NCBI GenBank assembly: GCA_030248215.1
Contig: JASANG010001082.1
Location: 45,606 to 109,605, forward strand
Reading direction: 5' to 3'
Length of the DNA: 64,000 bases
Source of the DNA: Enoplolaimus lenunculus
Lineage: Eukaryota; Nematoda; Enoplea; Enoplida; Thoracostomopsidae
Made by a program: the position numbers and the translations under genes. The notes beneath the pieces are model-generated. The model made no database searches, was not told where the DNA came from, and saw only the letters and a list, made by a program, of their open reading frames with translations. Within the stretch, counting starts at the first letter, position 1. Every line of letters begins with the position of its first letter. This document shows, in pieces, positions 1-12,157 of the stretch.

Positions 1-1170
1 GGTTCGTACCAGATCTGAAGCATTGACAACATTGGCGAACATTGGCGTGTTGTCACCTTGACCACAAGTAATGCTACTATTAACCATTATTAATAAGTAT
101 GTAATTATTGACTCAAGCTCAGAGTTAATCTATAAAAATCAATTTGCAACGCCAACATTTATGGCAAACAATGCTCAAAAAGAATTTTTTTAAAAGAAAC
201 GAAACTTTTATACCGGTAAGCTGTGTATCTCTGTCCCGGTTCCACCAGTTTTTATCCGCCGTTTCGCAACTAAAAATTCTGGTATTAAATTTTTAATCGT
301 TTCCAATTATTTGAAAATTAAGCATATCACTAAAAAATGACAATATAATAGATTTCATTAGTATAGTATACAAACCCATTTTTTGTTGGGGGTTCGCGGT
401 TCCAATAACTTTTTCAAATTCTGGTTCCAGTAAATTATAATTCCGGTTGGACCCTGCTATGAAGTTTTTTGCTTCAGGATTTAGCACGTTGCACCATCAA
501 AAAGTCGCATAACTAACTAAACTGTAACAAGGGCTAATTAAAAACCAAGAAATCGCAAATCCTTAATAAAAAAACAACAGTGACTGCAATGTATAAAACT
601 TGAAGTTGCAAACTGTTTTCTTGCTAATTGCAGCCCTTTTTATATACATTGCATTGTTGACAAAAGATATTATCTAGGTCAAACTTTAGCTTAACCAAGA
701 AAAATAATTTAGGTTTCAATAAAAACGCCCAACATAATCAGATTAAAAAATATATTTTTAGATATTGTTTAACTTAGCGCAGCAAAGCTAACGCCCAGTT
801 ATCGCTTCAAAACATATTTTTTCTTAAAGCATAAAGCGTCGTTGTTCAATGAGATATTGTGAACCTACTCAACAACACACGACTGGCTACCAAAGGAGAC
901 GGAATATTAGCAAGAATTCTAAATAGGCCATAGGCGCTTGCAATTTAGAAATAACTGAGCTGTTTATCTTACTGGAAAATTAACAAACTAAAATATAATT
1001 GTATCACGAAAAAGTACCGCTACACAGAGCGCCCAGAACTGATAAGGATGATTTCAGTAATGTGAACATATTAGTTCAAATTTATATATAGCTATACTGA
1101 TAAGACTGATTCCAGTAATGTTTACATTTTAGTTCAAATTTAGAGATAACTACAAAAACATTTGTATAAC
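1..1170. other. gene-free AT-rich flank with hAT-like repeat debris
   Basis: I find no coding exon here. The stretch 180-470 contains degraded pieces of the CCGGTTCCGG-rich element described at 56196 and 45078: stretches reading toward a terminal motif close to CCGGTTGCACCCTG are visible near 425-460. The rest is AT-rich sequence without a recognisable feature. The short open frames here look like chance. Confidence 0.4.
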
Positions 1171-1234
1171 CGTAACAGGATGTAGTTAGGCATTTTAACT
1201 TAAACGAAACTAGGATGTTCCTTGTGTTAAGGCT

Positions 1235-2515
1235 TAGGCTCAGTTTAAGTCACGCTTAGACTCATGCGTAAGTTAGATTTAGGCTTATGCTTAAGCTAGA
1301 CTTTGGCTTAAGCTGGGCTTAAGCTTATGGTTAGGTTAGGCTTAAGCTGGGCTTAGGTATATGTTTAAGTCAGGATTACGCTTATGATTAAGTTAGACTT
1401 TATGCTTAAGTAGAACTTATGCGTGAATTGGGATTAGGCTTACGCTTAAGTTGGACTAAGGAGTATGCTCAGTTAGACTTATGTATAATTTAGACTTATG
1501 CTTAAGTTGGACTTAGGCTTAAGTTATACTTAGGTTAAGTTGGGCTTAGGCTTATGCTTAAGTTAGACTTATGTTTCAGTTGGGCTTAAGCCTATGGCGC
1601 TTAGGTTTATGGTTATCTTATACTTATGCTTAAGTTAAGTTGGACTTATGCTTGAATTGATATTAGGCTTGCGCTTAAATTGGACTAAGGCTTATGCTTC
1701 AGTCAGACTTATGCCTAGGTTAGACTTAGACTTATGCCTAGGTTAGACTTAGGCTTATACTTAAGTTAGACTTATGCTTAAGTGAGGCTTAGGCATATGC
1801 TTAAGTTGGGATTGCGCTTATGCTTAAGTTAGACTTAGGCTTATGTTTACGTTAGACTTAGGCTTATGCTTAAGTTAGACTTAGGTTAACTTACTTATGC
1901 TTAAGTTAAGTTGGACTTAGGTTTACGGTTAACTTAGAGTAATGCTTAAGTTAGACTTATGGTTAAGTTAGACTTATGGTTAAGTTAAACTTATGGTTAA
2001 CTTAGACTTATGCTTAAGATAAGTTGGACTTTGGCTTATGATTAAGTTGGGCTTAGGCTTATCGTTAAGTTAGACTTATGTTTAAGTTGGACTAAAGATT
2101 ATGTTAAAGTTAGACTTATGCTTAAGTTGGGCTTAGGCTTATGCTTAAGTTATGCTTAGGCTTATGCTTAAGTTGTGCTTAGGCTTATGCTTAACTTAAG
2201 TTGGACTTAGGCTTATGGTTAAGTTGGGCTAAGGCTTATGTTAAAGTTAGACTTATGCTTAAGTTGGGCTTAGGCTTATGCTTAAGTTGTGCTTAGGCTT
2301 ATGCTAAGTTGTGTTTAGGCTTATGCTATGCTTAAGTTAAGTTGGACTTAGGTTTATGGTTAAGTTAGACGTATGCTTAAGTTGAGCATAAGCTCATGGT
2401 TAGGTTAGTCTAAGGCTTACGTTGGGCATACGCATATGGTTAGGTTAGTCTTAGGCTTAAGTTGGGCTTAGGCTTATGCTTGTCAGACTTAGCTTTTAGC
2501 TTAGACTTTAGGTTG
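1235..2515. repeat. 1.3-kb degenerate CTTANN hexamer array (TTAGGC-like)
   Basis: About 1.3 kb is built almost only from hexamers of the form CTTANN, chiefly CTTAGG, CTTATG, CTTAAG and TTAGAC, often in the order CTTAGG-CTTATG-CTTAAG-TTAGAC, which gives a loose 24-bp higher-order unit. Read in register this is a diverged relative of TTAGGC, the nematode telomere repeat. It is not a clean telomere tract: perfect TTAGGC runs are at most one or two units. The same hexamers form the middle of the short hAT-like MITEs elsewhere in the window, so the array may be an expanded MITE centre or an interstitial telomere-like satellite. No inverted termini were found at its ends. Confidence 0.8.
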
Positions 2516-3087
2516 GACTTATTTACAAAGGGTCTCACAGTTATACAGGTTACTTCATTACACCAAAAGCGGGTGAATTTTACTCCAAAAGCTAAGGCTA
2601 AAATTTCCAGTCTCTAGATCCCGCAGGCTTTCAATGGGAATAATAGGGCTAAACAGGACAAACAAATAAATATGCTCTGTTTTATACGAAAACCAAAATT
2701 CAAACACGATATAAATTTACTCATCCTATAACAGACACTGTGCAAAGCACTTCTCTGCGGTACCATATATCCACCAAATATGTAAAAGCTCCGAAACGAG
2801 TTATATTTTAAATGTTTGCTTTAAATTTGGCTACAAAACATTAACTTTATAGGATCACAAAATATTCGCGACCCTCCGTGTAACGGATGTCAAAAGACCT
2901 GGAGAATTGACGCATAATAGCCAACACTATACTAAAAAGTAACAATATTTCATCACACAAGTCGATTTTCAACCTATCATATTACATTCCCAAAATCATA
3001 TCGAATTCAAGTCGTACAATCTGAAAAACAAACGCAAAGCATATAAAATGCTGCGTAAGTAATTACAAAAGTGTTAAGTCTAGGCAT
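2516..3087. other. gene-free interval, nothing recognised
   Basis: AT-rich sequence between the hexamer array and the next MITE. I see no exon, RNA gene or repeat structure that I can support. Confidence 0.4.
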
Positions 3088-3210
3088 GGGACCCGGTGTA
3101 AAAGCTGTCATTGTATAGTGGATTAGATTTTAGGATACTTATCGGAATATTTGTAGGGTTTTTAGTAAGCTCTTAAAACCTGGGTTGGGACAGCTTTTAC
3201 ACCGGTTCCC
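3088..3210. mobile_element. short MITE with GGGACCCGGTGTAAAAGCTG ends (copy 1)
   Basis: A 123-bp palindrome-ended unit begins with GGGACCCGGTGTAAAAGCTG and ends with its near-exact reverse complement CAGCTTTTACACCGGTTCCC. A second copy in the opposite orientation lies at 58874-58995. The two copies also share a flank containing ATAACCCCGCCG, so the true element may extend about 20 bp further on one side. No target-site duplication was identified, so the superfamily is open. Confidence 0.65.
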
Positions 3211-3519
3211 ACGGCGGGGTTATTACTACTAACACTACTGATATTTTCTACTGTTTTTAGCCTTTGGACTTGTAATACATACAATAATATATTAAGGAAC
3301 AATAGTTGTTTTATGCTCCTTTCGTGGCGCTTTTGTTAATTTTTATAAAAAATTAGCCTTCCCATGCAATATTACAAATCGACCCTTTCTCGAAAATTCA
3401 TCGCTTGAGTTCAGTGCGTGGTAATGAAATTATCCGTGCATTATAAAGTTTTATGTAAACTTCAATTGCTCCCGTCTACCCGTTGTAATAACTGTGCCGT
3501 TCACATAAAATTCGGCAGG

Positions 3520-4755
3520 CCCACAAAATGTTTCGTGGCCCAGGGTTAACAAAAACTCCGTAAGTCTATCTTAACGAAAATTTTGCGTTAACACTATTTC
3601 AACATGGTGTCGCAAACCGGTTTGCGACCGCGTTGAGGTAGGGTCAACGCTTTTTCACACCCCCTGCCACGTGTCGTCCATACCTCAACGAAAAATTTCT
3701 GTTGACCCTACCTCAACGCGTGTTTGAAGTTGCTCTGTAACACGAGTTGAGGTAGGGTCAATACTATTCAAAACTCATACACAAATTCAATGCATACGCA
3801 TGTGTGTACGACTGCGTATTAGTATTGCACACATAACAAAAGCAATAAAACTTACGTTCGGTGGGGTTAGAGCATTCCTTCGGTCGTTGCTCATCTGTCT
3901 AATGTTATCCAGAATTACGTTTATAAGAGTAGTTATTAGGAAATAACTTTCATCTAAACATTTTATTTCAACTCACAAGATTCCTTCGGTCGTTAGTCAT
4001 CAGTCTAATGTTTTATGACAGAATTACGGTTACATGAATGTCGGAGATAGTGGGCAAAAAACATCGCGCATGGCTGATTCCGATTTTACATTGACTCGAA
4101 AAACTTTGTGTAAACTTTAAACGCATTTAACATTAGAATTAAAGACGTAAACAATGAAACTTCAACATTAGACCAAATTTATATTAAAACAGTGTTGCTA
4201 GATTGTTTATTTTATAGCAGAGGGTTCAACTGAACAGTTACAAGAACCTTTTTAAAAGTATATTCTTATTTCTCATTTATATTTCCATTTGACCTTTAAA
4301 ATAGTTCATACGGGGTTGTAAGGTATTCACCTCATGTGATGTATTTTTGATTTCCATAATCCCCGGAAGCGAAATCAACCTTCGATGGTTTATTTGCGAC
4401 GATTGTCAAGGTTTATATACTATACGATTGAAATCTATTTAATTTTTATCGTCGTTTTTTAGTAAAATATCTTAGTTTCCACCTACCTGATTTTAATACT
4501 GAATTTTTTAATTCCGGCAAAAATTTACCGGAACCGGAAGATGAATAACTGCCGGAACTGGATTTCCGGTTGCACCCGGATATATATAAGTATATTTGTG
4601 ATGTCTAACATTTTGCGTTAACCCTACCGCCGCAACTCGTACGCGTGTCACAAACCAGTTAGTAACACGTGCTGAGGTACGGTCAACGGTAAAATGTTTC
4701 GTTGAGATACGGATAACGAGTGTTGGTTAACCCTGGGCCACGACACATTTTGGGT
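3520..4755. repeat. decayed inverted-repeat element
   Basis: The left end carries GTGGCCCAGGGTTAAC near 3536 and the right end carries GTTAACCCTGGGCCAC near 4727, in inverted orientation and each preceded by a similar AAAATGT(T/G)TCGTG context. Inside, GTTGAGGTAGGGTCAAC-type motifs occur repeatedly in both orientations (3632, 3694, 3743, 4615, 4672). A direct repeat starting ATTCCTTCGGTCGTT is present at about 3875 and 3981. This looks like an old terminal-inverted-repeat transposon with internal duplications; no transposase frame survives. Confidence 0.45.
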
Positions 4756-4759
4756 CCTG

Positions 4760-6285
4760 GTCGAATTTAATAATGTGAGCGGCGCACAATTACATTTTGT
4801 AATAAACTACATGGTTAATTTTCAATTTTATTGAGTATACTGAACTGCATCTGCATTCAATCATATGTACTGTTCAATCAAATTTTTCATATACTGGTCT
4901 GTGTTTTCTTGGGAGTCCAATATTTGGAACAAAATTGAACAGTAGTTTGTATGTATTTATCGTTTCAGACATATCGCCAAATTCGAATTCATGAGCTGTT
5001 ACAGCAGCATTCGAAAGACTCTACTCTGATTGTTTTGTAAGTATCAAGCCTGAAGCAGTTAATAAGCGACAGTTATTTTTTTGTTTATGCCGTGTACGAT
5101 TAGTTTGTGTTTTGTATTAGTTTGCTAAAACGGTTACTTTGTAATATATCAAATTTAGTCAGCGACTTAAGTATTTACTTAAGTACGCTTTTAGAAACGG
5201 CAAAATGGTTGAGTAATTACTTAGCCCGTACTTAAGTACTAAGTTGTACTTGTAAAGAAGAGTCGGAACGAAACCTGTCTAATTTACATATTTCGTATAG
5301 AATGACAATGACTATGTTCTCAAGGTGAGTATGGCATTATTCCGGTACATGAAACATTTTTGTAAACAGTGTGTCATTTTGTTAATGAAATACTAAATCA
5401 GTTGGAACGGTGGCCAAAATACGTACATGGGGCACTCCAGCTTTAATAATATAGATAAACAAAATTGATCAATACCGCTATTCCAAAACATAAGATTATT
5501 GTATGAAGCAGCATATAAAAAACAAACATACCTATTATGCTTCAAAACTTCGGATTCAATTCCGGTTGATTCTATCGTATTACATTAAACTGTGTCCTGT
5601 CAGATATTGTAAAAATTAGCGAATTAGCATGTCATGTGTATTTTGCTAGTTTCTGTAGACACGACTCGAATCAATTTTATCTTGTATGCTAGATTTTTGC
5701 ATTTTAACACTGCTTACTCTGAATTTTACTGCATTGTAGAACACTACCAGTGCCACGTCGGGGCGCTGTATCAACGTATCTGTATATGTCGTGGCTTGAA
5801 ACATTATCTCGCGACTTGCCTCCTGTTTTGCTTGTTCGAGGGAATCAAGAATCTGTGTTGACTTTTTATTCTTGAAGTAGTGATATTAACATTGTGTTGG
5901 TTAGATTTTATTCATTATAATTGAAACATTATCAGTTAGAAGTGGGGCGTATTATGGAAATAACAATATTTGGGAATTTGTTTTTGTTAGGAATCGGAAC
6001 TGCATAAAAGAAAAATATTATGACGAACTGCATAAAAGAAATATGACACGCAGTTCGGTTTAGCGTATAATTGTTCCTATTTGCAAGATAATAGGATTGT
6101 TTTTTCGTATTATGAAATATTTCTTACAAAGCATGCATAGTGTCAGAACTATGAGCGAAGCAATAATTCTTCCTGTTTAATAAGCTACAGTTCAATTTGC
6201 TAAGTTATTTCACTAATTATTCGGGTTCCAATCGATTTGATTTCAGTACTGAAAGGTTTTAGGTGTGAAACTATTATTAGCTAGG
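4760..6285. other. gene-free interval with one SINE-like fragment
   Basis: No coding exon supported. A short copy of the interspersed repeat that carries AAATACGTANNTGGGGC and CCAGCTTTAATAATATAG lies at about 5411-5456 (other copies near 8750, 8886, 22080 and 41150). The open frame at 5634-5861 has no recognisable domain and is probably chance. Confidence 0.4.
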
Positions 6286-6293
6286 CTAATTTA

Positions 6294-6481
6294 GGCCAAT
6301 GTTACTTTTAGGGGGGGCGTAACAGTAGATTAAGCGTATTCCTAAGCCTGAGCCTGTGCGTTGCAAAAATGAGTTCGTAAGCCTAAGGGTAAACCTGAGC
6401 AAAAAAATGTAAATCAAGAATCTAAACTTATTCTTTTATAGACCCACCAGAAACCTGGACGCTTTTAAAATAACATGGTTC
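6294..6481. mobile_element. hAT-like MITE, GGCCCATGTTAC family, copy with perfect 8-bp TSD
   Basis: A 188-bp element starts GGCCAATGTTACTTTTAGGG and ends with the diverged inverse ending AACATGGTTC. It is flanked by perfect 8-bp direct repeats CTAATTTA at 6286-6293 and 6482-6489. Eight-base duplications and short inverted ends are characteristic of hAT transposons. The interior holds CCTAAGCCTGAGCC-type hexamers related to TTAGGC and the conserved stretch ACCCACCAGAAACCTGGACG. It has no coding capacity, so it would need an enzyme supplied in trans. Confidence 0.85.
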
Positions 6482-6489
6482 CTAATTTA

Positions 6490-7430
6490 TTATGGCAGTT
6501 GTGTTGGTAAATTGCTATTTGTAAGCGTTTGTGCGCTATTGGCTTTAGGGTTTTCGGGTATGAGAAATTTAAAGCATTTAGAAAATTAGAACGGTAAAAA
6601 AGTGTATTAGCTATGTGCTTATTCATTGCCGTATTACCTATGCTAGTGATAGCATATGAACTCAAATGCAATCTATTACATCAATATTCATGCTGTTTCC
6701 TGGCAAGCATTATGTAGATATATTGTGTATTAAGGAAGTGTACACCAGTGTGGAAACACAATTTCGTGATTTGAAATTTAAAAAAATCACTAATACAGCA
6801 GGTATAGAGAGAAGACTTTATTCGTTCAACTCATGATGCGTTATATACGTTAGTTTTCTAACTTGTGTACATTTACCTCAAAACGCGCTGCCATTAGCTT
6901 TTAAAATCGATGTACGGTTAGTATATTACAGTGGTTTTGTGTTATCAATTTTAGACCTTCATTTTCGACTGACATCCGATTTTACGTTTTACAATTTTCA
7001 CTAGTGAAATAATTGTTGCGGAGGCTTGAAAGTCTTAGCAACCTTTGTTCAGCTGCATTAAAATTTCAATTTTTGGCCATTCTCCGATGTGCCGTAAATA
7101 AGCATGTGTGGTTTGTACTTTGTTTTAAAATTGATTAAATATGTAGCGGCATAGCGTTATAGACTTCAATAATCCGAATGGCTTTGTTGATGTTTGCATT
7201 GAATCAGTTTCACGGTTGGTTTTCGGGGACGAGCGCTGTAGAAATGTCGGAGCGCCTCACAGAATTTGTACAAACAGACGCGAGCTTAAATACAGTTGCT
7301 AATTTTAGCACTAAATGTCTTTTGCGAGCAATGTTACTTGTTTATCAGTTGTGTTACGTTTATCGGTGTGTAAACACAATCTTCCTTTGGGTATTTTGGT
7401 AAGAAAAGCTAGTAATCCATATAAGATCAC
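6490..7430. other. gene-free interval, nothing recognised
   Basis: I find no exon chain, RNA gene or repeat I can support. The frame at 7178-7402 encodes 74 residues without a known motif. Confidence 0.35.
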
Positions 7431-7589
7431 AAAAAGTGAAAGTATATGTTAAGGGGATGTCGCCTCCCTATCCCCCGCAAGTTTAGGGGTGCCAAAGGAT
7501 GGGGGCTGTTGCTCCCCCCCAAACACCCTCCTCCGCACTGAACGATTCATTATTGAAACACGTATCCTGCTCAGCCTCAGCGTTCTTTT

Positions 7590-7765
7590 TGCTGGGGGTC
7601 AGGGGGTGCTGCAGCCCCTTCCCCGAGAAAAGTAAACACTGTCCCATGTACGCCACATTCTGAGTATATATAAATATATATGGGGGTCACTGGGTGCTGC
7701 CAACCCCGCCCCCCGAGAAAAAGAAAAACTGCCCCTACTACACCACATTCTCAGTACCAAGCAGT
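7590..7765. repeat. tandem duplication of an ~86-bp unit
   Basis: Two head-to-tail units share GGGGGTCANNGGGTGCTGC, CCCCGAGAAAA and CCACATTCTNAGTA at an offset of about 86-88 bp. The region just upstream (7450-7560) is unusually C/G-rich for this window. The origin is unknown. Confidence 0.6.
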
Positions 7766-7837
7766 TCTGGTATATTGCTGTCCCGCGACAATTACACGGA
7801 CTTTATCGTAACATAGGCCACAATTAGGAATAATTGC

Positions 7838-7975
7838 CATTATTTATGGGCTTCAATAGGATTTAGGGACTTTGTCCGCTTACGGGCTCTTATTAGAATT
7901 GCTGACTCTTATTGACTGGGACTCAGAATCGGAACCCCTCTTATAAACCCTCTGTTGCTCGGGTCACTACAGTAC
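7838..7975. repeat. interspersed repeat ending CGGGTCACTACAGTAC (copy 1)
   Basis: This stretch, with ATTTATGGG, TCCGCTTACGGGCTCTTATT, CTTATTGACTGGGACTCA and GGGTCACTACAGTA in order, recurs at about 10688-12465, where a piggyBac interrupts it, and at about 30247-30378. It is therefore a dispersed element of about 135 bp. I cannot assign it to a superfamily. Confidence 0.6.
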
Positions 7976-8099
7976 GCTGTTTGGAACCCTATCCGCTAGT
8001 GCCTGATTTCTCACTAGACCAAATAGAGTTGGTTTATATTTTAGACTTTATTGTTAGGGCTTTTGGTTGCTACATTGCTAAAAGTAACAAAAATTTCGG

Positions 8100-8304
8100 C
8101 CCATGTAAAGATCAGGGCGGAACGTTTTTCTGTGGTGTTGCAATAGAGTAAGCTTAAACGAGCCTATTCCTAAAGCATAAGCCTAAGCGACCTGGCGTAT
8201 ACCTATTAGCCTAAGCCTAAGCAGAAAATGAGTCTAAAGCTTAAACTGACTCTTAAAGCCCCTCCGGAACTGATCCGGGTCTGTTGTATACATGGACCAA
8301 TAAT
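8100..8304. mobile_element. hAT-like MITE, GGCCCATGTA family (diverged copy)
   Basis: It begins near GGCCCATGTAAAGATCAGGG and ends near TCTGTTGTATACATGGACC, matching the palindromic ends of the well-bounded copies at 19203 and 28485. The interior carries CCTAAGCCTAAGC hexamers and the shared tract GTCTAAAGCTTAAACTGACT followed by GCCCCTCCGG. No clear target-site duplication is left. There is no coding content. Confidence 0.65.
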
Positions 8305-8739
8305 CTTATAATACTGTTCCGTGCCTGCACTTTACATTCGCCAAAATATCTGTCAGGAGTTCCCGAAATTGTTCAATGTTTCACTGTAGAAACTGCTACA
8401 ACCACAGTTACAAGCTGACCTTTGTAATATATACGTTTTGCTGCAGATTGTACAGTATAGTTTGCTTTCAAACTTTCATAAAAACTATTCAGGGCAACTT
8501 TTGCACAAACATCAATTGCTATATGTATTCATTCTCATGGGTTTAAATTGATTTTTTTTGTTAATCACTCATTTCCGAGAAAAGCAGAAATCGTTTTTTT
8601 TAAATTTCGTAGTTGTTCACTGTTTGCTGAATGTCTGTAAGGACGTTATTTTCAGGGTCATCTGTGTTCTGTTAGTATTTCATTTTACAAAACAAATTAC
8701 GGTGAAGTTTTTATTTTTATAGTCATCTGTAGTATATTT

Positions 8740-8990
8740 AAAGCCATAATATCTATTATTAAAGCTGAAACGCCCTACAAACGTATTTTTGGCAGTGTTC
8801 CAGCCGATTTTTATATACATACGTGGTATGCAAATTAGTTACTAAGACGTCAGGGTTTCAAATTCTGCAACCATTTTGACTAGTCTATATATTAAAGCTG
8901 AACCGCCCCACATACGTATTTTGGGCAACTTTCCAGCATTATTTTGTTTGCAATAATTTCTTAAGATATACACGTGATTGTTCTATGAAA
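8740..8990. repeat. two tandem-like copies of a SINE-like repeat
   Basis: The motif ATTAAAGCTGAANCGCCC, then ACATACGTATTTTGGGCA and a (T/G)TTCCAGC block, occurs at about 8757 and again at about 8892. Related copies are at 5411, 22080 and 41150. The family is dispersed and short, with a variable AT-rich tail; no tRNA-like promoter boxes were found in it. Confidence 0.5.
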
Positions 8991-10127
8991 AGAAAATTTG
9001 CAAAGAATTTTTGTGCTTTCGCTAACTTTTGCGCTTTGCGCAAAGAAGGCAGACTAATATGCAGTATGCTTTATTTCCAAAAGTTAGTTCCCGTGATATT
9101 GTTTTTTGATCAATTATCATGAACCAATTGTGCACATTAAATTTAACAATAGGTAAAATATTTGCTATCAAGTTAGCCGAGCAGTACCGTCCAACTGGGT
9201 GCACCCGGAGGTTAAAAATACCAGAGCCAGAGGTCAATAAATTTGCTGGGGACGACGGTGAATCCTAATAGATAAAATAGTATTCTATGTTGAAAAATTT
9301 AACAATTATTTTCAGTGTGTAAAAACAAATAATTTGGTTTGAACTTTTAAGCTTATTTATCAAGAAATGTTGACAATTTTCTTCTAACAATTATTTCGAA
9401 CATTGAAACGAAACTCATTTAACGATTCAAGTTTTGTAAAACTACGAAATTTTTTATACACCCTAAATTTTTCAAAACTTGAAAAATTCTATAGAACGGC
9501 ATCCGAAGGTTAATTTTCAACCGGAACCAGCGGTAGATCTCAGGTCCTACCCTGCCGTCCGCCAATCTGACTCTTCTAATGAGGCCAATTGGACGACTAT
9601 CAAGGTGTAGCCGAAGATGTTTTGCGTATTGCATTTGGTGTGTATTGACTTGTAAAGATTAGAAACGAGATGCTTGAGAAACTTTTTCAACTAATAACCA
9701 TGTATTATTTAAGCGTACTTAAATTTTGAAAGTACATTCCTAAGTATATCCTTGTATTATCGCTCAAGCTGTTGACAAGTAATATTTCTTGTAAAACTAT
9801 TGCGAAAACTCGTTACTTATTTGTACAGACTCTGTGAGCCGCTCCGTCACGTTTGCGGCCAGTGGTAACTGGTCATCGGGTATAACTGGCTGGAATTGGG
9901 GGCCACCCAACGAAATTGAAAACGCATTCTAGGAGATAGCTAGTCCAATTACAATATTTAATTATCCACAGACCTTGTGTAGCTTCAACAAATATATAAT
10001 CTCTGTCAAGGCCAAAAGTAACCCATATATAATGATATTACAATTATAATAGACATATTGTGCGTATGCAAATTATGCGCGAACAACCATCTAAACACGA
10101 CCTCGCTGAGGCGAGGTCGCGAAAAAG

Positions 10128-10643
10128 ACAAATAAACGTTTAATTCAAAGGATAATTGCAGTATCGGATATATATCAGTAACAAAGGGCGGCGGAGGGTG
10201 GTTAAAAATAACAGTCCGTAACCGAATAACAAGGGAGGTACCCTCTGGAGAGGCCAAATAAATATCAGTCCCCCCGCCTTATTCGGGTCACTATGTATGT
10301 CACACACAATATATTCGCAGCATTGCACATCCCCCAAATCTTGTACACAAATTGAACAAAAGTTTTATCGCTCAGCGAGTCGAATTTTACTCTTGTGGAG
10401 TAGAATTTGACTCAGTTTGTGTAGTAAGCAAAAGCCTATTTCGGAGAGTCAATTTGACTCGCCATTTTTTGGAGTCGTGACCCGAATAAGAGGGGGGACT
10501 GATGTTTATTTGGCCTCTCCAGAAGGTACCCCCTCTTAGTCGGTTACGGACTGTTATTTATTTTTAATCCACGCTCCACCATCCTTCGTTACTGATATAT
10601 ATCCGGTACTGCAATTATCCAATGAATTAAACGTATATTTGTC
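10128..10643. mobile_element. 516-bp palindromic MITE with ~165-bp arms
   Basis: The left arm (10128-10291) and right arm (10477-10643) are inverted copies; both contain the GATATATATC-type core, GTTACGGACTGTTA / TAACAGTCCGTAAC, GGCCTCTCCAG / CTGGAGAGGCC and the inner motif CTTATTCGGGTCAC. The 185-bp centre carries a piece of the TGACTC-rich MITE described at 24674 (CGGAGAGTCAATTTGACTC, then CCATTTTTTG). It is non-coding; the frames across the arms are a by-product of the palindrome. Confidence 0.7.
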
Positions 10644-11009
10644 TTGTGTCAATAGCTTGAGCGATAATGCAATGGTAAAGTAATTGACATTTATGGACTC
10701 TAATTAACCCTCAATGGCCCGACAGTCTACATATGTAGACATAACCAGTTCGACAATTGATTGTTCGGCAGGTGCTATAGTTAAGAATCTATTGTTTAAT
10801 TTCCATCGATAATTATTCTGTTATAGTAGTATAAAAAACTTATAGCATTGTGGGAACAAAAGTTTGCTGTACAGTGAGTCATATACCTATATAACCCGAC
10901 CGTCTACATATGTAGACAGATGTTGATTTGATCATAGTTTGAGTTTTGACAAGAATTGGAACGTTTTGTTCTTACACACGGTTTTGTATGGTGAGGTAAA
11001 GTCAGGGAA

Positions 11010-11861
11010 ATGTCAGGTTTGCATAAATTATCTTTGACTGAGGTCGTACGACGTGTATTAGAACCAAGTGATTCAGAGACAGAAGATGACAAACCGGACG
11101 ACAATAGTTCAAATGACGACTCAGAATCAGTTGAGTTAGGTCAATGCAGTAGTGAAGAGGCTGCTATTTATGAGCAAGATAGTGATGGTGAATTACAAAA
11201 ACAATCCGACGCATCTAGTAGTGAGTTGAGCGATATGGACGAGACTTCTAGTGGAAGTAATGTGTTTTTGTCAGCGACGGGTGTTGAGTGGCATTCTACA
11301 ACACCGCCTGTCCGTGTGTTAGCTAGAAATATAATTCGCTTTCGCGAAGGCACTGCAGTAAACCCTACAACAGAGTCACAAGCATTTTATCTTTATATAA
11401 ACGAGCCCATTTTACATACAATTCAGCGACTCACTAGTAGGCGACTGCGGGCGCGCAATTTTTCAACGCTACCAATGTGCGAGCTGAAAGCTTGGCTTGG
11501 GGTGGTAATCAGAGCTGGTGCAGATCGCGATAACATGTCTCCAGTGGCTTCACTATTCACCAAAAACGACAGCAGGCCCTTTTACCGCTGCGCGCTGTCA
11601 AAAAACAGAATGAAACAGTTGCTGGAAAATGTAACATTCGACAACAAACTGACTCGCCGGGAGCGTCAAAAAAGTGACAAAATGGCTGCTATACGAGATG
11701 TTTGGGACCTATTTCAGTCCAACTTACGTCTTCATTATATACCGTCCGAATCACTTACAGTAGATGAACAGCTCTACGGGTATAGAGGATATGCACCGGG
11801 GCGAGCGTACATGCCGGCGAAACCTGCTAAGTACCGTTGCACAACGCATTCATTGTCATGA
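11010..11861 (+). pseudogene. piggyBac transposase, N-terminal part
   Basis: This 283-codon frame encodes an acidic, Ser/Asp-rich N-terminus (residues about 1-85) followed by the DDE_Tnp_1_7 (piggyBac) domain. Recognisable family motifs include NIIRFREG, then YFL-like helices, and VDEQLYGYRG near residue 251, whose Asp252 corresponds to the first catalytic Asp, followed by the family-typical PAKPAKY. The reading then leaves the family sequence and stops after eight unrelated residues. The second and third catalytic aspartates are absent: the part between PAKPAKY and the C-terminal region at 11837 is missing, roughly 200 residues judging from usual piggyBac length near 560-600. The start ATG follows the left terminus by about 300 bp, as in intact relatives. 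Confidence 0.9.
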
Positions 11862-12157
11862 AACTGAACGGATATCAAAAGTCACGCAATGTTTTCATGA
11901 AAAAAGTAGCCGAACAACTAGCGCAAGACAATATGACCAAACGTTACAGTAGTGAAAAAATTTACGCAAAATCAAAGGATTCATTTATGGCTTACGGGCT
12001 GCCTCAAAAGCGAAACGAACCTTCTACATCTGGTAAACCGACCAAATGTCAGGTCACAAGTTGTCGCAAATCTACGAGATTGAGCTGTTCGTCATGTGGA
12101 AAACGAGTGTGCAAGGACCACATGAATCGCACCATAACGTGCAACGACTGTGCTTAA
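11837..12157 (+). pseudogene. piggyBac transposase, C-terminal part with Cys-rich finger
   Basis: In a different frame from the N-terminal part, this segment codes the end of a piggyBac transposase. It contains NAFIVMKLNGYQKSRNVFMK, the helix before the tail, then a basic linker and a cysteine-rich region with pairs in the patterns CQVTSC, CSSCGKRVC, H and CNDC before TAA. That is the zinc-binding cysteine-rich domain that binds transposon ends in piggyBac. The open frame merges with the upstream one across the internal deletion with a frame change, so it could not be made as one protein. Confidence 0.85.

Noticed and set aside
1235-2515. A true telomere end.
   Set aside because: The array is degenerate, internal and followed by ordinary sequence on both sides; perfect TTAGGC runs are too short.
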